From Deltaproteobacteria bacterium UBA2221 (GTDB lineage: Bacteria; Desulfobacterota; Syntrophorhabdia; Syntrophorhabdales; WCHB1-27): a DNA stretch of 7,343 bases. The stretch covers positions 15,944 to 23,286 of the forward strand of contig DCUF01000043.1 in assembly GCA_002328485.1 (NCBI GenBank). The letters are read 5' to 3'. This document shows positions 1 to 5,225 of the stretch, piece after piece. Below the pieces are notes generated by a model. That model was not told the DNA's origin and did no database searches. It saw only the letters and a list, made by a program, of their open reading frames with translations. The translations under genes were made by a program, and so were the position numbers. Numbering within the stretch: position 1 is the stretch's first letter; each line of letters starts with the position of its first letter.

Positions 1-45
1 TTCGCAACGAGGGGGCCGCGGGTTCAATCCCCGCCACCTCCACCA
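1..45 (+). tRNA. tRNA-Ala (CGC), 3' part only, cut by the window start
   Basis: The 45 bases fold in exact register as tRNA positions 32-76. Bases 1-7 form an anticodon loop with U33 at base 2, anticodon CGC at bases 3-5 and A37 at base 6. Bases 8-12 are the 3' anticodon stem, and 13-17 a five-base variable region ending in C48. The T-stem is GCGGG (18-22) paired with CCCGC (30-34) around the loop TTCAATC. The 3' acceptor strand is 35-41, followed by discriminator A42 and encoded CCA at 43-45. Base 39 is U70, as needed for the G3-U70 pair that marks alanine acceptors, which agrees with the CGC anticodon. The 5' half lies outside the window, so pairing of the acceptor and anticodon stems cannot be checked. 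The main alternative is the 3' end of tmRNA, which shares the alanine acceptor and T-arm features. Confidence 0.72.
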
Positions 46-137
46 ATTTTATAAACCTCCTTCTTCACCAGTGCCCCTTAACCAAATCCCTAAACCCCTC
101 GGGAGTCTTCCCTTACACCATGAACCGACAATTATTT

Positions 138-167
138 TTGACATTGTCCGCCACTTATGTGTAACAT
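138..167 (+). promoter_or_regulatory. possible sigma70-type promoter before the lipoprotein gene
   Basis: A perfect -35 hexamer TTGACA lies at 138-143. A weak -10 candidate, TGTAAC at 160-165, follows at 16 bp (or TAACAT at 162-167 at 18 bp). If this promoter is real, transcription would begin around 172-175, so the upstream ATG at 157 would not be in the mRNA and the gene would be almost leaderless from the ATG at 175. The -10 match is poor, so this is tentative. Confidence 0.25.
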
Positions 168-174
168 ACCCAAA

Positions 175-1407
175 ATGCGGAAACTGATAGTACCCTTCAT
201 CGTCCTATCCCTCACATCATGTAGCTATATTCCCTTCATGGGCAAGAAGGATTCGACTGTACAGCAGAAAAAATCAGAGCCGGTCAAGGCTGTCCAAAAG
301 GTCGAAAAGATTGATGAAAGTGAGCCAAAACCGGGCGATATAAAGGTTATTGACGGTGTAGAGTATATCTACGCTCGGAACCGTCGTTATATGCTCACTC
401 CCTACGAGCCGGAGTATGTCTGGATCAGAAAAGATGAGTATTCCCCGGGCATGTTCGAAGCCCTCGCCAAGAATCTTTCCGGTAATGAGAAGGAACGGAA
501 GCAACTTGAGGAGCGGATTGCGAAATTAGAGGAGGATCTAAAAAAGAAGGGCATAGCCCCTCAGATCGCCTATCCAGCACAGATTGGCATGGTTCCTACG
601 GGCGTCGGATATCCCCCCGCCTACACCGTGCCCTTCGCCTTTCCCTCTCCAAAGATGCGAAGGCGAATCGTCATCCTTCTTCTTGAAGACCGGACCAACT
701 ACAAAGAGGAACATTTTGGCGAATTGGCTACAAGACGCCTCATTACCCGCGTAGAGAATTCCGGGGCCATTTTATGTATCGACCCCAATACCATTCGACA
801 TACTGGTGCCCTTACGGACCCTCAAAATATGAAGATTCTTAATGAGCTTTATGGAATCCAGGCCGTGGTAAAAGGGGCTGTGAGTGATACCTATGTGTCC
901 ACAGCGCGAGCCGACGGTAAGGATGACACGGAAACCTCTTTCGCTCTCTCCAAAATTGCCCTAACCGTCTATAACACGGAGACCGGAACAGTGCTACGGC
1001 AACTGTCAGGACGAAATCCCGTCTTTCTCTCCAGAGAGAAGGGCGATATGAGCCCTGAAAAGGCCAAAGTGAAAGCAATAGATCTTGCCGTCGAATTACT
1101 TGCCGAAGATCTTCTCAAGAGCATCCTTAATCTGGACTGGCACGCGAGGGTGGCCTCCGTCGAGACGGGTAGAGTCTACATCAACGCAGGCAGACTTTCA
1201 GGCCTCCAAAAAGGGGATATTTTAGAGGTTTATGCACCGGGACGTGAGGTTGTTGATCCCGCCACCAACTCCCCTATGGGTAAGACGAAAGGCATCTTTA
1301 AAGGGGAGGTAGAGGTGTCCGAACTCTTCGGTTTGGATGCATGCTGGGCAACCCCTGTCAAAGCGGCATCCTTTTCCGCAACTGATTTGGTATATCTAAA
1401 AAAATGA
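175..1407 (+). CDS. predicted lipoprotein with CsgG/LpoB-like and FlgT C-terminal-like domains
   Basis: The product is 410 aa from ATG 175, or 416 aa from ATG 157; neither start has a Shine-Dalgarno sequence. I prefer 175 because it begins with a compact signal peptide (MRKLIVPF...) ending in the lipobox LTSC, with Cys16 as the lipidation site. Residue +2 is Ser, which suggests outer-membrane sorting. Next come a Lys/Glu-rich linker, a short coiled coil (about 102-126) and a Pro/Tyr-rich spacer (about 134-158). Residues about 163-315 resemble the CsgG/LpoB fold: a hydrophobic strand IVILLLED, a helix ELATRRLITRVE, then GIQAVVKGAVSDTYV and a strand ending in YNTETG. The C-terminus (about 322-410), with GRVYINAGRLSGLQKGDILEV and a late G.V.V strand, resembles the C-terminal domain of FlgT-like proteins. 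It is probably a periplasm-facing envelope protein; its exact partner is unknown. It stands alone between a tRNA gene and the dnaA region. Domain calls are by eye. Confidence 0.75.
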   Translation: MRKLIVPFIVLSLTSCSYIPFMGKKDSTVQQKKSEPVKAVQKVEKIDESEPKPGDIKVIDGVEYIYARNRRYMLTPYEPEYVWIRKDEYSPGMFEALAKNLSGNEKERKQLEERIAKLEEDLKKKGIAPQIAYPAQIGMVPTGVGYPPAYTVPFAFPSPKMRRRIVILLLEDRTNYKEEHFGELATRRLITRVENSGAILCIDPNTIRHTGALTDPQNMKILNELYGIQAVVKGAVSDTYVSTARADGKDDTETSFALSKIALTVYNTETGTVLRQLSGRNPVFLSREKGDMSPEKAKVKAIDLAVELLAEDLLKSILNLDWHARVASVETGRVYINAGRLSGLQKGDILEVYAPGREVVDPATNSPMGKTKGIFKGEVEVSELFGLDACWATPVKAASFSATDLVYLKK

Positions 1408-1421
1408 GACCCATGGGTCTC
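1406..1421. repeat. perfect 16-bp palindrome next to an A tract (possible minus-strand terminator)
   Basis: GAGACCCATGGGTCTC is its own reverse complement and begins inside the stop codon of the lipoprotein gene. As RNA it could form a 6-bp stem (GAGACC/GGTCTC) with a CATG loop. Seven A residues (1398-1404) lie on its left, so the minus-strand transcript would read stem-loop, A, then seven U: the layout of an intrinsic terminator. No U run follows on the plus strand. No minus-strand gene is visible to the right that would need it; it may stop antisense transcription from the origin region. Confidence 0.4.
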
Positions 1422-1440
1422 CCACACGACTTATGTGAAA

Positions 1441-1456
1441 GCTGCCCTTTTGCAGC
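1441..1456 (+). repeat. short inverted repeat between the lipoprotein gene and dnaA
   Basis: GCTGC (1441-1445) and GCAGC (1452-1456) can form a 5-bp stem around a six-base loop CCTTTT. No T run follows directly, so it is at best a weak terminator or an mRNA 3' stabiliser for the lipoprotein gene. Confidence 0.25.
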
Positions 1457-1496
1457 GCACAACTCTCTCGATAATGGGCTGAGCGTTGTAAGTATT

Positions 1497-1511
1497 ATAG
1501 AATAATTCTAT
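1497..1511. repeat. 15-bp AT-rich inverted repeat in the dnaA upstream region
   Basis: ATAGAAT and ATTCTAT (7-bp arms, one central A) form a perfect inverted repeat. It could be an operator half-site pair for a regulator of dnaA, or part of the easily melted section of the origin. Promoter-like hexamers overlap it (TATTAT at 1493-1498), but no convincing -35/-10 pair was found. Confidence 0.4.
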
Positions 1512-1552
1512 TTATGCTAAGGTATGTTCTGTCTCTTTCTCCACCTATCGAG

Positions 1553-1561
1553 TTTTTCACA
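1553..1561 (+). promoter_or_regulatory. DnaA box 1 (TTTTTCACA)
   Basis: This nonamer fits the relaxed DnaA-box consensus TTWTNCACA at every position. It is the first of three nonamers spaced exactly 11 bp start to start, 50 bp before the dnaA start codon. Confidence 0.6.
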
Positions 1562-1563
1562 GG

Positions 1564-1572
1564 TGTTGAAAA
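1564..1572 (-). promoter_or_regulatory. DnaA-box-like nonamer 2 (TTTTCAACA on the minus strand)
   Basis: Read on the minus strand this is TTTTCAACA, one mismatch (C to A at position 6) from TTWTNCACA. It lies 2 bp after box 1 in inverted orientation, on the same helical face as its neighbours. The identical nonamer occurs at 1575-1583 and 3018-3026, which makes chance less likely. Confidence 0.5.
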
Positions 1573-1574
1573 CA

Positions 1575-1583
1575 TGTTGAAAA
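1575..1583 (-). promoter_or_regulatory. DnaA-box-like nonamer 3 (TTTTCAACA on the minus strand)
   Basis: This is an exact direct repeat of nonamer 2, again after a 2-bp gap, giving an 11-bp period that suits cooperative loading of DnaA. It ends 27 bp before the dnaA ATG, where bound DnaA would obstruct transcription or early elongation. Confidence 0.5.
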
Positions 1584-1610
1584 AACTACCCTGAAACGGT
1601 TATTTTTAGA

Positions 1611-2945
1611 ATGGACGAAATCTGTACGCAGATCAAGTCAAAACTATCCCTCATCGTAAATGAGGATAATTTTAAGACTTGGATCGAACCTATCAAATTC
1701 CTTGAATACCGAGACTGCAAGTGCTTCGTGCTTGTCCCGAATGCCTTCTTTCGTGATTGGATTATCGAGAACTTTGAGCCTCTTTTTCGAGCCCTACTCA
1801 AGGATCTGACAGGCACTGAAGTGAAGATTGAGTATCTGGTCAAAAAAGAGGAAAAAGCCAAAAAGCAGGATTTGACAAAAAAAGACAGTACTGTCAAACG
1901 GCCCATATCGGTGCACTCTGACCTCTTTAATCCCAAATATACCTTTGAAAGCTTCGTCGTCGGTTCCAGTAACCAGTTTGCAAACGCCGCCTGTCTGGCA
2001 GTTGCCAATAATCCCGGTAAGGTCTATAATCCGCTCTTCGTCTATGGCGGTGTTGGTCTCGGAAAAACCCACTTACTAAATGGCATAGGGAATTTTCTCT
2101 TAAAAAATGGCTCTATCCGCCCGACTCGCATTTGTTTTATAACCGCTGAGGAATTTACCAATGAGCTAATAAATTCCCTTCGCTACGAGAAGATGGATGA
2201 TTTTCGAAATCGTTTTCGCAAAATGGACGTCCTCCTCATCGATGATATACAGTTTATAGCAGGAAAGGAAAGAACCCAGGCAGAATTCTTTCATACCTTC
2301 AATGCCCTCTATGACAATGCAAAACAGATCGTTGTAACAAGTGATAAGTTTCCCAGGGATATCATAAACTTCGAGGAACGTCTTCGCTCTCGTTTTGAGT
2401 GGGGGTTGATCGCAGATATCCAGCCGCCCGACCTCGAGACAAAGGTCGCCATACTCAATAAGAAGGCTGAATTAGAAAATATCCACCTGCCCCAGGATGT
2501 AGCCTTCTATCTCGCCACCAATATCGAAGATAACGTTCGTGTCCTCGAAGGATCTCTGATTCGCCTCAGTGCCTTTGCGTCCCTTCACAATGTGCCTATT
2601 GGCATAGATCTTGCGAAGGAAGTTATGGGGCATATCATCAAGGAAAAGAGGAAGGAAATTACCCTCGACATGATCTTAAAAGAGGTTGCAAATCATTTTT
2701 CTCTAAAGATAACGGACCTGAAGGCAAATAGACGTGTCAAATCCATCATTGTTCCTCGGCAGATTGCCATGTATCTCTGTCGCAAACTCACGAGCAGTTC
2801 GTTAGTCAGTATTGGTGAGAAATTCGGTGGTAAGGACCATGCTACCATCATTCATTCCATAAGAAAAATTGAAGATGAGATTAAGGTGAAAAAAGAGGTG
2901 GGAGAGCTTGTGGAAAAACTGGAAGATAAGATCAAGTCAACATGA
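1611..2945 (+). CDS. dnaA: chromosomal replication initiator protein DnaA
   Basis: DnaA is the AAA+ ATPase that binds DnaA boxes, melts oriC and helps load the replicative helicase. The 444-aa protein has all four domains. Domain I (1 to about 77) has the helicase/DnaA contact fold with FKTWIEPIKF. Domain II is a short Lys-rich linker (about 78-105). Domain III carries Walker A GGVGLGKTH (146-154), Walker B VLLIDDIQF (207-215), sensor I VVTSDKFP (241-248), a Box VII arginine finger in RLRSRFEWGL (R261) and sensor II NVRVLEGSL (R310). Domain IV (about 345-444) is the DNA-binding part with the signature GGKDHATIIHS (406-416). Compared with E. coli GGRDHTTVLHA, the base-contacting Thr is Ala here. 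The ATG at 1611 gives the usual domain I start; no Shine-Dalgarno is visible. Nonamers just upstream suggest autoregulation. dnaN follows after 121 bp. Confidence 0.97.
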   Translation: MDEICTQIKSKLSLIVNEDNFKTWIEPIKFLEYRDCKCFVLVPNAFFRDWIIENFEPLFRALLKDLTGTEVKIEYLVKKEEKAKKQDLTKKDSTVKRPISVHSDLFNPKYTFESFVVGSSNQFANAACLAVANNPGKVYNPLFVYGGVGLGKTHLLNGIGNFLLKNGSIRPTRICFITAEEFTNELINSLRYEKMDDFRNRFRKMDVLLIDDIQFIAGKERTQAEFFHTFNALYDNAKQIVVTSDKFPRDIINFEERLRSRFEWGLIADIQPPDLETKVAILNKKAELENIHLPQDVAFYLATNIEDNVRVLEGSLIRLSAFASLHNVPIGIDLAKEVMGHIIKEKRKEITLDMILKEVANHFSLKITDLKANRRVKSIIVPRQIAMYLCRKLTSSSLVSIGEKFGGKDHATIIHSIRKIEDEIKVKKEVGELVEKLEDKIKST

Positions 2946-2975
2946 CTCAACACGTCCTTCACAAAACAAACACGG

Positions 2976-3026
2976 TTATGAATCTTATTTTTAAAAGCAT
3001 TTCATATATATAGCAGGTTTTCAACA
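2976..3026. other. AT-rich segment with a DnaA-box-like site between dnaA and dnaN
   Basis: The 121-bp gap between dnaA and dnaN holds a strongly AT-rich stretch (about 2976-3012) with TTTTTAAAA and TATATATA runs. It also has a distant inverted repeat, TATGAA (2977-2982) and TTCATA (3001-3006). The nonamer TTTTCAACA follows at 3018-3026. This could be a second origin lobe, as in bipartite origins that flank dnaA, and/or the dnaN promoter region. With only one good box here, the first idea is weaker than for the upstream region. Confidence 0.35.
3018..3026 (+). promoter_or_regulatory. DnaA-box-like nonamer 4 (TTTTCAACA)
   Basis: This is identical to nonamers 2 and 3 upstream of dnaA, but on the plus strand. 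It lies 40 bp before the dnaN start codon and directly after an AT-rich stretch. It is one mismatch from TTWTNCACA. Confidence 0.4.
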
Positions 3027-3055
3027 AATGAACACCCCTTATGATGACTACTCTT

Positions 3056-3061
3056 AAGGAG
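3056..3061 (+). promoter_or_regulatory. ribosome binding site of dnaN
   Basis: AAGGAG lies five bases before the dnaN ATG at 3067. It fixes that start and contrasts with dnaA, which has no visible Shine-Dalgarno. Confidence 0.75.
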
Positions 3062-3066
3062 ATATT

Positions 3067-4152
3067 ATGAACATAATCATTGATAAGAATCTTCTTCTTG
3101 CACCCCTCTCCAAACTTGTAAATATCACCGAACGTAGATCCATAATGCCCATTCTCTCCAACATTCTCCTTAATTTCTCAAAGGAAAATGTCACTATCTA
3201 TTCCACTGATTTGGAGATAAGCGCCATAAGTCGTGTTGACTACCCTTCCTCAGTGGAGACCAGAGCTGTCGTTCACGGCAGAAAGTTTATGGAGATATTG
3301 AAAGAGATGGATCAGGGCGAGATTAACCTTGATTTCGCTGAGAGTACCTTGACCATAAAACAAAAACAGTCCGAGTTTGTGTTGAGTCTACACGATCCTG
3401 AGGAGTTTCCTGAGGTGAAGGAGATTAGCGGAGCGGAGGAATTTTCCATGCTGGGCTCCGATTTTCTGGAGATTTTAGAGAAGGTTAATTTTGCTGTATC
3501 ATCGGACGAGACCCGCTATGTCCTGACGGGAATGTATATGGCTGGATCGGAGGGGCGAGTGTCCGTCGTTGGCACAGATGGATTCAGAATGGCCCTTTGT
3601 CAAAAAGAGGTACCGGGACTCAATGATTTTAAAGGGGTCATTGTACCCAAACGGTCGATTATTGAAGTCGGACGTGTTGTTTCAGATGATGAAGTCGTCA
3701 GATTTTTGATAGGAGAAAAACACATCCAATTCAGCACGCCATCGATAACGGTAATATCCAGGCTTATAGAAGGTAATTTTCCGGATTATCAGAACGTCAT
3801 TCCGAAGACCAACTCCAATATTGCCAAGATTGAAAAGAGTAAATTTATGAAAGGCTTGCGAAAGGTATCCACGATCATCAGCAAGTCGGAGCCGATAAAG
3901 GTGACCTATGGTGATCAGGCTATGGAGATAGAGACAGAGTCAGAAATAGGTCGGGCCAAAGAGGTTGTTGAGGTCTCCTATGAAGGGGAGCTGTTGAGCA
4001 TGAATTTTAATATACGTTTTGTCATGGATGTGGTCGGTCATATAGACGGCGACTGGATCCTTGTCAAAGCCCCGTCGACTTATGGGGCGGTTCTTTTTGT
4101 AGGAGACGATGAGGAGAATTACAAGAATATCGTCATGCCTATACGGGTGTAG
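3067..4152 (+). CDS. dnaN: DNA polymerase III beta subunit (sliding clamp)
   Basis: The beta clamp is a ring-shaped dimer that encircles DNA and tethers polymerase III and other replication and repair proteins. The 361-aa product has close to the family's usual length (about 366). It divides into three clamp repeats, at about 1-120, 125-245 and 250-361. Family landmarks are SSDETRYVLTGMYM (145-158), GTDGFRMAL (169-177), EGNFPDYQNVIP (235-246), FNIRFVMDVV (313-322) and the C-terminal tail VMPIRV (356-361), which corresponds to the usual MPMRL and borders the hydrophobic partner-binding pocket. The start is fixed by a good Shine-Dalgarno. It follows dnaA as in most bacteria, but recF does not follow; an unknown ORF begins 32 bp downstream. 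Confidence 0.97.
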   Translation: MNIIIDKNLLLAPLSKLVNITERRSIMPILSNILLNFSKENVTIYSTDLEISAISRVDYPSSVETRAVVHGRKFMEILKEMDQGEINLDFAESTLTIKQKQSEFVLSLHDPEEFPEVKEISGAEEFSMLGSDFLEILEKVNFAVSSDETRYVLTGMYMAGSEGRVSVVGTDGFRMALCQKEVPGLNDFKGVIVPKRSIIEVGRVVSDDEVVRFLIGEKHIQFSTPSITVISRLIEGNFPDYQNVIPKTNSNIAKIEKSKFMKGLRKVSTIISKSEPIKVTYGDQAMEIETESEIGRAKEVVEVSYEGELLSMNFNIRFVMDVVGHIDGDWILVKAPSTYGAVLFVGDDEENYKNIVMPIRV

Positions 4153-4184
4153 AATGTGCGCCGTGTTACCTTAAGAGCAGGGCT

Positions 4185-4526
4185 ATGGAGGAAATAGAAT
4201 TTGACAAACACTTGATTTTATCACTGTTTGGTGCTCATATATATGACAGAGAAAACTTTGAGAACCCGAAAAAACTTCTTCGCCTAAAGGATAATCTCGA
4301 ACAAACCTATTATTTGACGGACCTTTCACGTGATCAGGAATACAATCTCTCTGTTTCGGTCGTGGCCGATAAAGACACAAGACGAGAAACATTGATCACT
4401 AACAATGAATTCCAGTGTCACAAAGGATTTGGCGAAGTGAACCGAAAACAGTGCGGGGTCATTACGAAAGGTCGCAGAGTGTCGAAGGCTTGTCGGGATA
4501 GTCTATTGATGACAATCAGAGGTTGA
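4185..4526 (+). CDS. unrecognised 113-aa protein downstream of dnaN
   Basis: I do not recognise this product. It is a plausible ORF: ATG 4185 lies 32 bp after dnaN on the same strand, codon use looks like its neighbours, and otherwise 464 bp would be empty. The Shine-Dalgarno is weak (AAGAGCAGGG at 4173-4182). The protein is hydrophilic, with no signal peptide or membrane segment. It is acidic at the start (MEEIEFDKH) and basic towards the end (KGRRVSKACR), with three cysteines (Cys78, Cys89, Cys102). A stretch around 42-62 (YYLTDLSRDQEYNLSVSVV) looks beta-rich and faintly like a fibronectin-III strand pattern, but this is too short to call a domain. The C-terminal third looks less protein-like, so a decayed or frameshifted gene is possible. 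recF or gyrB would be more usual here, and I see no motif of either. Confidence 0.45.
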   Translation: MEEIEFDKHLILSLFGAHIYDRENFENPKKLLRLKDNLEQTYYLTDLSRDQEYNLSVSVVADKDTRRETLITNNEFQCHKGFGEVNRKQCGVITKGRRVSKACRDSLLMTIRG

Positions 4527-4571
4527 CCACATATTTACGATTTTGACAGAAAATACTATCGAATCGCGGAA

Positions 4572-4588
4572 ATCCTTAACATAAGGAT
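4572..4588. repeat. 7-bp inverted repeat upstream of coaE
   Basis: ATCCTTA (4572-4578) and TAAGGAT (4582-4588) are perfect arms around ACA. The repeat lies 28 bp before the coaE ATG in the 90-bp gap after the unknown ORF. It is too AT-rich, and lacks a T run, to be a convincing terminator; it may be an operator or a weak mRNA hairpin. A TTGACA hexamer at 4543-4548 lies just upstream, but no good -10 follows it at the right distance. Confidence 0.3.
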
Positions 4589-4616
4589 AGGCCGTTGATG
4601 CCAGAATTCTCATTAT

Positions 4617-5225
4617 ATGATCATTATTGGGCTTACCGGCGTTATAGGAAGCGGTAAGAGCACCGCAGCGAGATTTTTGCGCAAGCGTGGCCTCTACGTT
4701 ATCGACGTGGATGCACTTGGCAAAGAAAGCCTCTCCTGGAAAGAGACCCAGGGCGACATCCAAAGGGTCTTTGGTGAAGAGGTTATAAAAGATGGAAGGG
4801 TTGATGTCGAGAAACTGAGCAGTATTGTTTTTCGACAAAGTAATGCCCTCCGTGTATTGGAATCCATCGTACATCCGAGGGTTAGGGCTGAAATTCTCAG
4901 ACAGATAGAAGAGCAGCGGGAGAGAGGGGCCGCAGCAGTCATACTTGATCACCCACTTCTTTTCGAGACAGGCGCGTATCAAATGGTCGACAAGACCGTG
5001 GTAGTTGTCACAGACCAGGAAAAAACACTGGAACGACTGAAACAGAGGGGAATTGGGCCGGATGAAGCCCGGCGACGCCTCTCTTTTCAGATACCTTTAC
5101 ATGAAAAAGAGGCACGGGCTGATTATGTGGTCGATAATAACGGAACCGAGGAGCAGCTTGACGAGAAGATAGATTCTCTCCTCAAAATGATTATGAAGTG
5201 GGAGGAAAAAGGAAATGCATCTTAA
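4617..5225 (+). CDS. coaE: dephospho-CoA kinase
   Basis: CoaE phosphorylates the 3'-hydroxyl of the ribose of dephospho-CoA with ATP, the last step of coenzyme A synthesis, in the cytoplasm. The 202-aa length is normal. The P-loop GLTGVIGSGKST covers residues 5-16 (Lys14). An acidic substrate-site motif VIDVDALGKE (28-37) follows, then HPRVR (86-90), DHPLLFE (111-117, family form PLLFE) and the lid region RLKQRGIGPDEARRRLSFQ (140-158). Near the end is ADYVVDNNGT (168-177), matching the usual ADYVIDN.G. ATG 4617 is the only reasonable start because an in-frame TGA lies 21 bp upstream; it has no clear Shine-Dalgarno. The 3' end overlaps rho by 11 bp, and coaE-rho adjacency is known from deltaproteobacteria. 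Confidence 0.95.
   Translation: MIIIGLTGVIGSGKSTAARFLRKRGLYVIDVDALGKESLSWKETQGDIQRVFGEEVIKDGRVDVEKLSSIVFRQSNALRVLESIVHPRVRAEILRQIEEQRERGAAAVILDHPLLFETGAYQMVDKTVVVVTDQEKTLERLKQRGIGPDEARRRLSFQIPLHEKEARADYVVDNNGTEEQLDEKIDSLLKMIMKWEEKGNAS
5201..5213 (+). promoter_or_regulatory. ribosome binding site of rho inside the coaE end
   Basis: GGAGG at 5201-5205 lies nine bases before the rho ATG at 5215, inside the last codons of coaE. It supports that start and suggests rho translation is coupled to coaE translation. Confidence 0.65.

Larger units (their letters stand above)
1486..1583. other. oriC: candidate origin of replication (oriC) and dnaA control region
   Basis: This part of the non-coding gap before dnaA combines two features typical of bacterial origins. 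Bases 1486-1520 are about 83% A+T by my count and centre on a perfect 7-1-7 inverted repeat, so they could act as the DNA unwinding element. About 40 bp further on is a compact array of three DnaA-box-like nonamers (1553-1583). The position directly upstream of dnaA and dnaN is where many bacterial origins lie. The same boxes would also allow DnaA to repress its own gene. No clear GAT-type DnaA-trio was seen between the boxes and dnaA. GC skew over a larger region was not available. Confidence 0.5.

Noticed and set aside
1..45. 3' end of tmRNA (ssrA)
   Set aside because: The T-arm and alanine acceptor end would fit tmRNA, but the bases upstream also fall in exact register for a normal anticodon loop with U33, anticodon CGC (Ala), A37 and a five-base variable region. 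tRNA-Ala explains more, though the 5' part is needed to settle it.
1..174. Integration site or genomic island border at the tRNA 3' end
   Set aside because: No repeat of the tRNA 3' end, integrase or mobility gene occurs in the window, and core genes follow directly.
1586..2008. Minus-strand reading frame opposite the dnaA 5' part
   Set aside because: It lies antisense to the conserved dnaA domains I-III, and the translation shows no protein-like pattern; it is a by-product of dnaA codon use.
2955..2963. Additional DnaA box TCCTTCACA after dnaA
   Set aside because: It has two mismatches to TTWTNCACA and no second copy; too weak to list as a site.
4201..4229. Promoter beginning with TTGACA just inside the unknown ORF
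   Set aside because: The -35 hexamer is perfect, but nothing resembling a -10 lies 16-18 bp downstream.
4185..4526. Remnant of recF or gyrB
   Set aside because: There is no Walker A, no GHKL ATPase motif and no stretch resembling either protein in the reading frame.
4503..4982. 159-codon minus-strand reading frame opposite coaE
   Set aside because: It overlaps most of the 5' half of coaE, which has all its family motifs in the plus frame, and the antisense product resembles nothing.
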